The notes under the pieces are model-generated. The model was not told where the DNA came from. It made no database searches and saw only the letters and a program-made list of their open reading frames with translations. From Mycobacterium sp. (GTDB lineage: Bacteria; Actinomycetota; Actinomycetes; Mycobacteriales; Mycobacteriaceae): DNA of 61,518 nucleotides. This document shows, in pieces, positions 29,623 through 38,177 of the stretch (positions are counted from its first letter, which is position 1; each line of letters opens with the position of its first letter). Location of the stretch: NCBI GenBank assembly GCA_018401645.1, contig JAGYKK010000018.1, positions 1 through 61,518 on the forward strand. The letters run 5' to 3'. Made by a program: the position numbers and the translations under genes.

Positions 29623-29786
29623 CAGGCCAAGCCTGTCGGCCTGGCCTGCTGTGGTGGATCTGCCGGGTATCGAACCCGCTCTGGAAAACGCCCTGAAATG
29701 CGGAAACTTTTACAACGGTAACGCCGAAGCCCGTCAGACGACGCGAAAACACCTGCGGGTACGCGAGAGGTGTTGACGGTGTCAAC
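29623..29786 (-). repeat. Attachment-site-like repeat A containing a degenerate tmRNA 3' end
   Basis: Positions 29652-29682 on the minus strand resemble the last 31 bases of mycobacterial ssrA (CGGGTTCGAT..CCGG..TCCACCA), with several mismatches. A hairpin lies beyond it and about 100 bp of further sequence, ending in GTTGACGGTGTCAAC, is shared with repeat B (31329-31493) at roughly three quarters identity. Integrative elements commonly insert in the 3' end of ssrA. The flanking 29440-29622 and 29787-29947 hold no recognisable gene. Confidence 0.55.
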
Positions 29787-29947
29787 ACATGAGGCCGCCG
29801 TCCCTTAGTCAAGTTCTCGCGGTCGCAGCGAAGGCTTATTGACTAGGGCTGACAAGGCAGTCGCATGCATCGCATTTTTGATGGCCCCAAGGGTGCCGGG
29901 GTCCTTGCCGGCAACAGGACTCTCGCGGTTGAGCAAGGCGTCGGTGC

Positions 29948-30470
29948 TCAGGTACTCGGCGCGACGTCAACGACGCCTTGCATACCGCCTTCGAAGTGGC
30001 CGGGTTCATGACACGCCATGCCCCAATCGCCAGGCGCATCAAAGGTCAACAACATGGCGGCCGTTTGTCCGGGTTCCACCAAAACTACGTTGTTGTGGCC
30101 GTGATGTCCGATTGCCGGCTCCTTCATAGATTGAACATGCGCACCGAGTTCATCGGCCGGTTCCACCAACAACTCGTGTTTGGACTGCCCGCAGTTGACC
30201 ACGATCAAGCGCACAGGCTCACCTTGCTGAGCCTGCCGCTTTTCGGGAGCAATGCGCCGGCTGTCATCGACCTCAGCGACGCGTTGCGGATGCCACCAGC
30301 GGGGGATCCCGCCGCCACTGATGGGAGCGCCGCGGAGATGACGGACCCATGGTCATGGTCGTGCCCGTCGCCGCCCAGTTAGGACGCAGCCACTACCGAC
30401 CCGGCGATCACGCTCACCCCGGTCGCCAATGTGTAGGCGGCCAACGGCTTGGGGGCAATACGGCTCCGGC
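29948..30470 (-). CDS. Cupredoxin-family copper protein, frame-broken N-terminus
   Basis: The C-terminal 100 residues are clear: EPVRLIVVNCGQSKHELLV, HHGHNNVVLVEPGQTA, and DWGMACHEPGHFEGGMQGVV with the copper ligands His, Cys, His and Met of a type-1 site. Upstream, a His-rich stretch (GGDGHDHDHG) and a signal-like segment (IAPKPLAAYTLATGVSVIAGS, at about 30378-30470) occur in other frames, so two or more indels separate signal peptide and domain. The exact start is uncertain. A further Gly/Thr-rich open frame continues to about 30640 and could belong to a different gene. Confidence 0.65.
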
Positions 30471-30649
30471 CCTCTCCGTTGGCGGTACCGGTTGCAGCAG
30501 AGGTCGCATCGCCCAACCCGCCGGTACCCCTGTTGCCGCCGGTGCCACCGGTCGATTGGCCACCTCGCCCTGCGTCGCCACTGGGCGTAGCCGCGAAGAG
30601 TGCCGATGGTGTGATAGGTGGTTTGGATCTGGCCGTTCCAGCCGTGTTG

Positions 30650-30979
30650 TTACGGGGAGCAGTCCACCGCCACGGCCAGTGCAGCGCAAACTTGTCGCAT
30701 CCGCTCGTCTGCCAACCGTCCGACCCTTTCGACTAGAACGGCAACCGACACGCTTTCCAATGAGTCCAGATTGACGGCGCAACGCCGCGGAATCGGATCC
30801 TCCCCTGGCTCTAGGACGACCTCGCTGGCCAGTCCGCGGATAGTCGTGGTGCACGGGGCGACGACAACTCGACGGAGTCTGGGAATCGCCGCGTCCCGCG
30901 ACAGTACGACGACGGGCCGGCGACCAATCTCCGACAATTCACACCACCACACATCGCCTTGATTCGGAAGCGGGGTCAC
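30650..30979 (-). CDS. mazF: MazF/PemK-family toxin
   Basis: A 109-aa mRNA interferase. QGDVWWCEL and RPVVVLSRD are the conserved first strands with the catalytic arginine region, and [12 protein letters not shown] and [11 protein letters not shown] follow the family pattern. GTG 30979 overlaps the antitoxin stop by four bases (GTGA). The length is normal and the frame intact. Confidence 0.9.
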   Translation of the reverse strand: MTPLPNQGDVWWCELSEIGRRPVVVLSRDAAIPRLRRVVVAPCTTTIRGLASEVVLEPGEDPIPRRCAVNLDSLESVSVAVLVERVGRLADERMRQVCAALAVAVDCSP

Positions 30980-31212
30980 GAGGCGCTTGCCGCCCTCCGC
31001 CACGAGTCGAGATCGCCCCACTCGTCCGGCTGATCAGTCGGCTTTTCGTCATATGCGGCATAGCTGGCGTCGATCTCGTGTGCCCGATTCCGGGCCAGCA
31101 GAGCTCGCAGCGCGTCGTCCACCAGCGCGGCATCGGTCGGACCGGGGTGAACACCCCGGGCCGCTTCCAGCAGGGAGGCGTCAACTGTGGTGCTCAACCG
31201 TATGCGGGCCAT
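30976..31212 (-). CDS. mazE: MazE-like ribbon-helix-helix antitoxin
   Basis: A 78-aa protein. [19 protein letters not shown] is the DNA-binding RHH start, [15 protein letters not shown] is helix B, and the acidic, aromatic C-terminal tail ([18 protein letters not shown]) would block the MazF active site. It precedes and is coupled to the toxin. A short upstream fragment reading [13 protein letters not shown] looks like a helix-turn-helix remnant of another gene. Confidence 0.85.
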   Translation of the reverse strand: MARIRLSTTVDASLLEAARGVHPGPTDAALVDDALRALLARNRAHEIDASYAAYDEKPTDQPDEWGDLDSWRRAASAS

Positions 31213-31328
31213 GCTACAAGTATGCCACTCAGGGGCCGCGGAGTTGTGACACTTGGCCGCCGCTCTCGAAACCCCGAGCATCTCGGCGATGTCGGTAGCC
31301 AACACTCCTTCGGCACAAAGACACAAAG

Positions 31329-31493
31329 CAGGCCAGGCCTTTCGGCCTGGCCTGTCCCTGGTGGAGCTGCCGGGAATCGAACCCGCTCTAGAAAACGCCC
31401 TGAACAGGTAGAACACCGAACTTCACGATGCGAAAGTACGTCAGACAACGCGAAAGCACCTGCGGGAACGTGCGATGTGTTGACGCTGTCAAC
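31329..31493 (-). repeat. Attachment-site-like repeat B containing a tmRNA 3' end and terminator
   Basis: On the minus strand 31388-31359 reads CGGGTTCGATTCCCGG and CAGCTCCACCA, which I recognise as the end of mycobacterial tmRNA. It is followed by a perfect 11-bp stem hairpin (31329-31339 with 31344-31354), the likely ssrA terminator. No tmRNA body or tag-peptide frame precedes it. The shared sequence with repeat A extends to GTTGACGCTGTCAAC at 31479-31493. This fits an att site left by integration into ssrA. Confidence 0.6.
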
Positions 31494-31574
31494 TGATATG
31501 CAAGACGCCTAGCCTCCTAACCGGCGGAAACCAGCACAGCCGAATTGTCCGGGAACGTACGTAGAATCTTGGGA

Positions 31575-31892
31575 ATGACCAGTGCTGCCAGTGACCTGGC
31601 ATTGAACCGGCTGCGCGAGCACCGGGAGGCGATATGCGATGTGCTGGCACGCTACGGTGCAAGCAATCCCCGGTTGTTCGGGTCGATCGCGCAAGGTAAC
31701 GCAGGGCCTGACAGTGATGTCGACCTCCTGCTAGACCTCGCCGCCGAGGGGTCCGGCAGTCGACTGTCCCGACTTTCGGGCATCCGATTAGAGCTGGAAA
31801 CGTTACTCAAGATGCCAGTCGACGTCGCATGCGAAGACCTTCTCAAAGACGGCGTTTCACAATCTGCCCGAAACCAGGCCATCGCGTTGTGA
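31575..31892 (+). CDS. MNT-type minimal nucleotidyltransferase (antitoxin of a HEPN/MNT pair)
   Basis: A 105-aa protein with the nucleotidyltransferase motif LFGSIAQGNAGPDSDVDLLLDL (GSxxxG..DxD) and LELETLLKMPVDVACEDLL. Such MntA proteins AMPylate and silence HepT RNases. The start ATG 31575 gives MTSAASDLALNRLREHREAIC, whose first part is duplicated as a fragment at 16563. The stop overlaps the HEPN frame (GTGA). Confidence 0.88.
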   Translation: MTSAASDLALNRLREHREAICDVLARYGASNPRLFGSIAQGNAGPDSDVDLLLDLAAEGSGSRLSRLSGIRLELETLLKMPVDVACEDLLKDGVSQSARNQAIAL

Positions 31893-31965
31893 GCAGATCG
31901 GCGCAGGATCGGCTGACCGACATTCAGACGGCGATCGCCAGGGTCTATGCCTACCGCCGGAGTCG
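31889..31965 (+). pseudogene. HepT (HEPN RNase) remnant, truncated
   Basis: VSRSAQDRLTDIQTAIARVYAYRR matches the first helix of HepT toxins and begins at GTG 31889, coupled to the MNT gene. After about 25 residues the similarity ends; the catalytic RX4-6H motif is missing. The antitoxin therefore has no intact toxin here. Confidence 0.6.
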
Positions 31966-32074
31966 GCGATCGAGGCAGCCGCCAGGTTGTTCGGAGACCG
32001 GCGTCTCGTCGCGATATCGGTCGATGACCAAACAGACGTGCCGCCGCCGGCAGCCCCGCATCCCGAGGCCGCCA

Positions 32075-32383
32075 TCAGCCATGACCGTGTTCGGCCAGGG
32101 CGCGGAGCGTGGCGATGCATACCTTGCACCACAGCCACCGCCCGGTCGTGGTGGTGCCCTGACTCCCACCAACACGGTCAGCGGTCGCTTGCCGGTTGCC
32201 ACTCCGGAGGCCTCGATGCCCGCCATCACCTCCCGCGCAAGCCGACCCGGCGACGGCGTATCCCCCATACCGAGGATCATGAATCGGCTTCCGCTCCACG
32301 TCAGCAGTGCCGATAACGATTTCGCTGCCGTCGCGGCACCGAAACTCGGGGACTGTTTCGGCGGGCACGGGTGACATCATCAC
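32075..32383 (-). CDS. Hypothetical protein, frame-broken
   Basis: MMSPVPAETVPEFRCRDGSEIVIGT followed, in the next frame, by RFMILGMGDTPSPGRLAREVM and GIEASGVATGKRPLTVLVG shows strongly GC-biased third positions and so was coding. An indel near 32283 separates the two parts and the C-terminus is unclear. I do not recognise the family. Confidence 0.35.
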   Translation of the reverse strand: MMMSPVPAETVPEFRCRDGSEIVIGTADVERKPIHDPRYGGYAVAGSACAGGDGGHRGLRSGNRQATADRVGGSQGTTTTGRWLWCKVCIATLRALAEHGHG

Positions 32384-32540
32384 CGGACTCCGCGAAACTT
32401 TTCAGCGCGGGCAGTGCCCGGCCCGTGTTCGGGACCGTGCGGCAACGCCGGTGCCCGGCAGGTGGACAACGTCACCGCCTACCAGTGCGCCGAACAGTAG
32501 CCATCGGCGAGTAAGCCAGCGGGCCGAGCAGACTGAGACG

Positions 32541-33344
32541 ATGGACGTTTTGGCAAAAGGTATCTCACTGTCGGGAAGACGCGCCCTAGTGACGGGTGGC
32601 TCCCGCGGTCTGGGGCGCCGGGTGGCCCATGTGCTGGCCGACGCAGGCGCGCTGGTCACGGTGGTCGGACGCGACATCGGTGCGCTGTCCGACACTTGTT
32701 CCGCCGTGCCCGAGGGCGCGGCCTCAATGTCGGTGATCACGGCCGATCTCGCCGACCCTACCGGGGCGCAGTCCGTGGTCGACCGGGCCTTGGCCCTCTC
32801 CGACACCTGGCACATCGTGATCAACTGCGCGGGAGTTGCCTTCACTCAACCAGTCGGCGGGATCGATCCCGCACAGTGGCGGCAGACATTCGCCGTCAAC
32901 GTCGACGCGCCGTTCCTCATCTGCCAGGGACTCGCCGGCGGCCTGGTGAAAAGTAGGTCTGGGCGCATCGTCAACGTGTCATCCCACTCCGGTCGCCGGC
33001 CCCAGCACGGCTCGTGCGCCTACTCGGCATCCAAAGCTGCCCTCCAGATGCTGACCCTCAGCCTGGCCGTCGAACTGGGACCCCATCAGGTGACCGCCAA
33101 CGCGATCTGTCCCACGGTCTTCATGTCCGATATGGGCCGGCGGCTGTGGAGCGACTCGGAAGTGAGCGCGGCCAAGACCGACCAGATCCCTGCCAAACGG
33201 TTCGGAAACATTTCCGAGATCACAGATCTGATCTTGTTTCTGGTCTCTGATCACGCCGCCTTTATCAACGGCGCAGTCATCGGCATCGACGGCGGGCTGT
33301 TCGCGGGCCGCCCCGCGTCGGGTCAACTGAGCTGGCCTGGCTGA
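32541..33344 (+). CDS. Short-chain dehydrogenase/reductase
   Basis: A 267-aa classical SDR: cofactor motif VTGGSRGLGRRVA, NCAGVAF (NNAG equivalent), catalytic serine region IVNVSSHSG, YSASK (Tyr and Lys) and the C-terminal IGIDGGLFAG. The arginine-rich N-terminal loop suggests NADP(H) preference. Substrate unknown. The frame is intact, in contrast to its neighbours. It lies between the MNT gene and an integrase fragment. Confidence 0.9.
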   Translation: MDVLAKGISLSGRRALVTGGSRGLGRRVAHVLADAGALVTVVGRDIGALSDTCSAVPEGAASMSVITADLADPTGAQSVVDRALALSDTWHIVINCAGVAFTQPVGGIDPAQWRQTFAVNVDAPFLICQGLAGGLVKSRSGRIVNVSSHSGRRPQHGSCAYSASKAALQMLTLSLAVELGPHQVTANAICPTVFMSDMGRRLWSDSEVSAAKTDQIPAKRFGNISEITDLILFLVSDHAAFINGAVIGIDGGLFAGRPASGQLSWPG

Positions 33345-33345
33345 C

Positions 33346-33725
33346 GATCAGTCGCGAACCGAGCCGGGCGGCGCGCTCGGGATTGATGTCGATCTTCTGC
33401 ACCGGCACCGGCACCGAACGTCCGGCGGGCGTAGGCCAGCGAGTCGCGGTCGGCCCGCAGCGTGTTCACCCCGACCTCCGCCTCCCGCAGCCGCAGCCAG
33501 TGGTCGGCGACCTCGTCCAACGTCAGGTGCGTGCGCGGTGCCCACGCGGCCCGGTCCCACTGGTTGTGCTGATCCTTGACCCAGTTCTTCGCCTCCCGCT
33601 TGGTGGGGAAGGTTTTGACCGCGCGGACCTGGCGGCCGGTGACCGGGTCGGTTCCCAAGGTGGGCCGCGCCTGCCATCGGCCGTCGGGCAACTGCCGGAT
33701 GCCCTCGTCGATCCGCTCGCCGCGC
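33346..33725 (-). pseudogene. Tyrosine integrase, N-terminal fragment
   Basis: RIDEGIRQLPDGRWQAR is the arm-binding AP2-like start; VRAVKTFPTKREAKNWVKDQ and LTLDEVADHWLRLREAEV are the core-binding (SAM-like) domain of actinobacterial phage/ICE integrases. An indel near 33410 moves KIDINPERAAR into another frame. The catalytic domain with R-H-R-Y residues is absent. It marks a former integrative element. Confidence 0.65.
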
Positions 33726-33900
33726 TGCGGAGGATCGCGAGCCGCTCGGCGTGGTTTCCGTCGGTGCTGGTCAGCTGACGCCGCTCGGCAACCAGTTCGG
33801 TGCGGGTCATATCCCTGACCTGCGCGAGGTAATCGAAACGCAGCGCCCATAAAGCACAGAGCAATCGGCCCCGCCATCGCGCTGGGCTGTAGGCGCTCAC
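33726..33900 (-). other. Short open frame fused to the integrase fragment
   Basis: GTG 33900 opens VSAYSPARWRGRLLCALWAL and MTRTELVAERRQLTSTDGNH, which overlaps the stop of a preceding coiled-coil frame (LQKLEAEVVQVRNQLGD, 33897-34003). After about 55 residues it runs into the integrase sequence in another frame. It could be a small regulatory gene joined by deletion. Family not recognised. Confidence 0.35.
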
Positions 33901-34004
33901 TCCTCGGCAGGGAGGTCCCCTAGTTGGTTCCGTACTTGCACGACTTCGGCTTCGAGCTTCTGCAGGCGGTGGTGACCTCGTGCGCGCGAAGAGGCTTTCA
34001 GCGG

Positions 34005-34772
34005 CTAAATGGAGCCGGCAGCAACACTGAGCGGTCCGAGGTTAACCCCGATTCCACCCCCGAAGGGGAAGTCGATCATCAGCACCACAGCGAGAGACAC
34101 TGCAGCGAGGAACGCCCAGGCATACATGAGGTGGGGCCGTTCCACCGTCAGGGCAGACATGCCTACCGTGGCCGCCAGCAGTAACCCGGACAAGAGGATG
34201 AGCGCAACCAGGATTGCCGGAAGCGATCGCTGCGCTACCGCGGTTACCTTACTTTGGGCGGCGGTTAACGATGCAGCAGCCGACACCATTCCGCTCGCCG
34301 CCGGGTCAGCGTTCCCCGCGGATGCCACGCGGTGCACGCTGTTCTGCAGCTTGTCGAATGTTTCAGCAGAGGGCAGCCCACTGACGATTCCCTCCGCAAG
34401 CGCTGGTCCATCCTTGTTCACGACTGTGTTCAAGTATTCGCGTAGATTGTCGTTGACCTCGTCGGCGCCGGCTTGGTCCGGGATCGCACTCGCTGCCCAG
34501 GAAAGTTGCTGTGCTGAGGATGCCTGGAGGTCGACAGCGTCCTGACCAGCGCTCACCGCCGACCAGGTGATCGTGATACTAAATCCGACTAGGAAAGCAA
34601 AAGTCGCCCCAAACACACCGAGCAGCTTGCCGGCGTATTCTTCTAAATGAGCACTTCGTTCCGGCGAAGCCCCCCTGTTGAGGGCAAACCGGCAACCGGC
34701 GCTGACAGCGGCGAAAAGCACGAATCCGATGGCGATAATCAGCCAGGGGGGTAGTGCAGAAAGGGTTCGCAC
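34005..34772 (-). CDS. DUF4239 (bestrophin-like) membrane protein
   Basis: A 255-aa protein with helices at both ends: WLIIAIGFVLFAAVSAGCRFAL and LGVFGATFAFLVGFSITITW near the N-terminus, LPAILVALILLSGLLLAATVG and YAWAFLAAVSLAVVLMIDFPFGG at the C-terminus. A soluble helical part lies between them. This is the DUF4239 pattern, distantly related to bestrophin channels. GTG 34772 is taken as start because the first helix follows directly. Function unknown. Confidence 0.75.
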   Translation of the reverse strand: MRTLSALPPWLIIAIGFVLFAAVSAGCRFALNRGASPERSAHLEEYAGKLLGVFGATFAFLVGFSITITWSAVSAGQDAVDLQASSAQQLSWAASAIPDQAGADEVNDNLREYLNTVVNKDGPALAEGIVSGLPSAETFDKLQNSVHRVASAGNADPAASGMVSAAASLTAAQSKVTAVAQRSLPAILVALILLSGLLLAATVGMSALTVERPHLMYAWAFLAAVSLAVVLMIDFPFGGGIGVNLGPLSVAAGSI

Positions 34773-35030
34773 ACGTAAGTCCCTTCCATCGCCAGCATCC
34801 GGAAGGCCACGATCCCAATGGCGCACGTGTTGTGTTCGACCTGTCTCCGCCAACAACGGGTGCGTAACGAATGCTACTGGTCGCCAGCCTCGGAATTGAT
34901 TGATCCCTCGTAATGGTCGATGGATGCCCGGAACCTAACATCAACGAGCTCGCCTTCGGTGGACTCACTGCTTGCCGGGCGGTCTACGGACAGCAGCGAC
35001 AGCTGCTGCGACCAACAGGCTGCGTAAGCA

Positions 35031-35072
35031 ACCTGGAATCCCCCGTCCTTCAGGGCGGGGGGACGTCAAAGG
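35031..35072 (+). repeat. Probable IS200/IS605-family right end (hairpin)
   Basis: CCTGGAATCCCCCGTCCTTC followed by AGGGCGGGGGGACGTCAA forms an imperfect GC hairpin (CCCCC..CC / GG..GGGGG) with a TTCA loop. The same arrangement (GGAATCCCC, hairpin, GATGTCAA) is typical of the right ends of TnpB-bearing IS605/IS1341 elements. No tnpB or tnpA remains nearby. It could alternatively serve as terminator for the adjacent Fic remnant. 34773-35030 shows no gene. Confidence 0.45.
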
Positions 35073-35568
35073 TCGACGAGACCCTGCTTGCGCAGCAGAT
35101 CCTTCACACCGTCGTGCTGGCCGCGAACGTAGGCCACCGCGAGCAGCTTGTTGAACGAGTCGGCCAGGGCGTTCTCCCGCGCGTCAGCACTGCTCAGTGC
35201 GGTGTCGATGAGCTGCTGCAGCCGTCTTCGGTGAACGCCGCCGGCGTGTGCCTCCCGTAGCCCGTCGAGACGCCGATCTGCTGGTCGGCGCCGCGCAGCT
35301 GCCCGGGGTGCAGTGCGCCGCTGCGGCTGATCGCCCGGTTGATCTCGCACACGAAGTCCACGTCGACCGGGCCGAGGTGGTCGACGATCCGCTGCGCAGC
35401 ATCGCGAAGGTCTTCCAATAGCGGCAGGTCCGAGCGCGAGGTGATCCCGTCGAGGCTCCCCGAGCGAAGAAAGTTCTCGGTGTCCAGACGGCCGGTCGCT
35501 AAGCCGTCGAACGCCTTACCCGAGGAGTACACGACTCCTGCCAGGTCGGCGATGCTGATCGAGGCCAC
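35066..35568 (-). pseudogene. Fic/Doc-family protein lacking its catalytic core
   Basis: MASISIADLAGVVYSSGKAF, LPLLEDLRDAAQRIVDHLGP, GQLRGADQQIGVSTGYGRHTP and the C-terminal DSFNKLLAVAYVRGQHDGVK match a group of actinobacterial Fic proteins. The Fic motif HxFx(D/E)GNGR and its helices, expected between ENAL and DSFNKLL, are missing (about 45-50 residues). An indel at about 35235 also changes frame. AMPylation activity is impossible as written. Confidence 0.65.
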
Positions 35569-35776
35569 GATGCGGCTCCTTAATCTCGTTCTTCGGGTCT
35601 AGTGTCGCGCGTGATGTGGTCATAACGATGCTGGCCAACGACGAGGCCGTCGAGGCGGTCACCGAAGGCGATCGAGGTGTACCCATTTTGGACGGGGTGC
35701 CGCTGGTAACTCACCCCGGTGACGGGGAAAGGCACGCTTCACAGGGGTGGGGAATCTGCGTCCCCGGGGGGCCGGG

Positions 35777-35971
35777 TCAGGCAGATGCAGAAAGGTGCGC
35801 GGCGGCTTCTCGGTGTGCGATGTCGTCGGGTTGTTCGCGGCCAGGGGGGCGGCCGACGGACAGCCCGGCAAGGTATTCCTCGATTTCGCGGAAATTGTCG
35901 GCGGCCGTGGCGGCGCGGGCGACGTCGTCGGGTGCGCCCAGGCATTGCCCCCAGAGCAGACTATGTGCCAT
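35777..35971 (-). CDS. Small hypothetical protein
   Basis: A 64-aa frame (MAHSLLWGQCLGAPDDVARA, then NFREIEEYLAGLSVG) with codon use typical of the genome. No family recognised. It directly abuts the ParB-like fragment on the other strand, so one end may be a deletion joint. Confidence 0.4.
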   Translation of the reverse strand: MAHSLLWGQCLGAPDDVARAATAADNFREIEEYLAGLSVGRPPGREQPDDIAHREAAAHLSASA

Positions 35972-36136
35972 CACATCTGACCGACGCGCAACGCGCACGC
36001 GGCATCCAGACCATGCTCGACGCCGGGGTGTCGGTGGCCAAGGTCGCCAAACTGATCTCCACCAAGAAGGCGGTCGTGGTGGCCGCTGAGACGGCCGGAA
36101 AATCCACCGAGGCGATGGAGGCCCTCGCAGACGGCC
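35966..36136 (+). pseudogene. ParB-like partition protein fragment
   Basis: LTDAQRARGIQTMLDAGVSV, AKVAKLISTKKAVVVAAET and STEAMEALADGQLN form the helix-turn-helix part of a plasmid/ICE-type ParB (KorB-like) domain. The N-terminal nuclease-like domain and the C-terminus are missing. The next 210 bp contain a minus-strand frame (GWNASIYRADADGYPDN) that I cannot assign. Confidence 0.5.
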
Positions 36137-36349
36137 AACTGAACCGATCGCAGCGCGAGCCCGATCAGGCCGGGGAGTTCGGCGACGATCGCGGTCTCGT
36201 GGTGGGCGCTGGCCATGGCGTTATCGGGGTAGCCGTCGGCGTCGGCGCGGTAGATCGAGGCGTTCCAGCCGACCGTTGCGAGCCTGCGGGTAGGCCGATT
36301 GAGGTGCCCGGCGACGGTGTGCCCAGATGGCAAGGCCCCACAGCTGGTC

Positions 36350-37012
36350 CTATTGAGGCGTCGCAGGCTTGAACGAGTCTAGGACCGCGGTGGCGGCCTC
36401 GAGGTCGCTGTTGCCCTCGGGGAAGACCGCGGCCCAGATTTCGGCGAGCGACTGGGGGCCGAGCACGATGATGGCGGACAGGAACTTCACCGGATTGCCG
36501 TCCTCGTCCTTACCGGTGCCCGCGAGCTCGGTCCCCGGCTGGCCGCCGGCAGTCACATCCAGTGGATCGTCGAGGTTGATCTCGGTGTAGTTGTCCTCGA
36601 GGAATGTCGTGGTCGAATCGACGATCGACTCGATCTCCTTCAACGCCGCATCCTCGGTGTCGTAATTCTGGGCGCGGAACTGCAGAATCGCCCCGTTCGG
36701 GCTTTCCAGCGAGCCGAAATCTCCGACCTCGTCGATCTTGCCCACCGTCCAGTTGGACGGCGCCTCGATCGAGAACATCGCCTCCTGCTGCTGCGGGTAG
36801 TACAGCGTCGTCGTCCCGGCGGCGAAATTCTCGCTGCTGGTCGTGGCACTGGCGGCGCTGCTGGCCGCACTGGTGGCCGGCGAGACCGCGCTCGAAGCGC
36901 TTGAGGCTATGTCCTTGGTGGCTTCCTTGGTCTGGGAGCAACTCGTGACGAGCGTCGCGGCGATGGCCAGGCCGACGGCAGCGGCGGTGGTGCGGGTCAA
37001 TTTGGCGGGCAT
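36350..37012 (-). CDS. Lipoprotein of unknown function, 220 aa
   Basis: The signal peptide MPAKLTRTTAAAVGLAIAAT ends in lipobox VTSC. A Ser/Ala-rich linker (about residues 30-60) leads to a single domain: FSIEAPSNWTVGKIDEVGDF, DAALKEIESIVDSTTT, VKFLSAIIVLGPQSLAEIWA, AVLDSFKP. The architecture resembles mycobacterial LpqN/LpqT-type PsbP-like lipoproteins (surface-exposed, lipid-related), which is a tentative comparison. The frame is intact. Confidence 0.7.
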   Translation of the reverse strand: MPAKLTRTTAAAVGLAIAATLVTSCSQTKEATKDIASSASSAVSPATSAASSAASATTSSENFAAGTTTLYYPQQQEAMFSIEAPSNWTVGKIDEVGDFGSLESPNGAILQFRAQNYDTEDAALKEIESIVDSTTTFLEDNYTEINLDDPLDVTAGGQPGTELAGTGKDEDGNPVKFLSAIIVLGPQSLAEIWAAVFPEGNSDLEAATAVLDSFKPATPQ

Positions 37013-37230
37013 CGCAGGAGAATACCCCCGGCTCGATGTCCATGAGTTGGTGTTCGCAGTACGACGCCACCTCGGCCTCACGCTCGTAAAGCACCCCGTA
37101 GGTGAAGGTGTCCTCGCCGGCGGCGTGCGCGGCGTCGGCGGCGGCCAGCAGGTGCTCGCGGCTGACCACGCTGTCCTGGTGGTCACCGAGGAGGGTCTGG
37201 ATCGCCTTGGATCGCCGATCGGCATTAACT
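37013..37230 (-). pseudogene. CHAD-domain C-terminal fragment
   Basis: RRSKAIQTLLGDHQDSVVSR, EHLLAAADAAHAAGEDTFTY and LYEREAEVASYCEHQL match the end of a CHAD (polyphosphate-binding helical) domain. The N-terminal three quarters are missing and no start is seen. It lies just upstream of the lipoprotein. Confidence 0.55.
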
Positions 37231-37469
37231 AAGCATGGAGGGCGCTGAGGCGCTTTCCGGGAATACTCAGGAGTCATGACCGCGCGGTGCCTACCTAAGC
37301 CTCGATCCACTGATGGGCTGGGTTGGCTGATTTGCCTGGTGGCCGGGTGGTCGGTTTTGGTTGTGTGCAGGTGGTCAAGCGGGAATGATGGCATCGCCTC
37401 CTGCAACGACTACCGGGCCGTAGGCAGGTTCTAGCGCGGACAACCCTAGGCCGATCTTGCGGGCAGGGG

Positions 37470-37989
37470 TCAGGCCGACAAAAGAAGTGGACGCTGCCCC
37501 TCGGCACCATCCAGGACCCGCTTCACCGCGCTGTGGTGTACCCCGACGGCGGCGGCGATACGGTTCAGCGGGTCCCCGTTGCCGTGGCGATCAGGATGGC
37601 CTGGACGGTCTCAACCGGCTGGCGGGTGAGCTTCGCGGCGACCAGTTCGGCGGCCAGCCGGGCGGTCTGCCCAGCCCCGTCGCAGGAGGGGGGCGGTCGC
37701 GGCTGAATCGTCGGCGGGCCGGTAAGGCGCGGGCTGGGGTCGCGCTTGATACCGCAGGACTCGCGGTACCCGGCGCGGTCGTAGTCGCGGCGGGAGTCGC
37801 GCTACGGGATCGTCGCGTAGGTTTCATGACCGCGACCAGGGCGATGGTGGCCACCGCGACGGCCAGATCAATCACCAGCGGCAGGACAGGCGCGAGGGTG
37901 GGTGTGATCCCGGCCAGTACCGCCAGGTCACGCGGCGCGACGAAGCTCAGTAGGAACGCGCCTGCCGCGAGCGCGACGGTGGCGGTCAC
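37470..37989 (-). CDS. DUF2637 (SpdB-like) membrane protein with C-terminal HTH, frame-broken
   Basis: MTATVALAAGAFLLSFVAPR and LAPVLPLVIDLAVAVATIAL are the transmembrane segments of DUF2637, found in Spd transfer proteins of actinomycete conjugative elements. A Thr/Pro-rich linker follows, then in other frames AAKLTRQPVETVQAILIATA and LNRIAAAVGVHHSAVKRVLD, a helix-turn-helix, ending at the stop 37470. At least two indels are needed. It supports a former conjugative or plasmid origin for this segment. Confidence 0.6.
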
Positions 37990-38177
37990 AGCGGCCGGTT
38001 GGCAGCATTTCAGGGGCGCTGGACAAACCCGACAGCGGGTTTCTCAGCAGCATGGTGACCACCAGCCCGGGCCTAGATTTGGCCTAGCCCGGTCTAGGAC
38101 GCGCTGCGCGTCACGGTCGTCGCGAGATCACTGAGTAATCGATCGACCCTTGGCCCAGGTGGCCGACAGGCTAAATT

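Noticed and set aside
31359..31388. A complete ssrA (tmRNA) gene
   Set aside because: Only the last 30 bases and a terminator are present; no 5' tRNA-like half or tag-peptide frame lies upstream on that strand.
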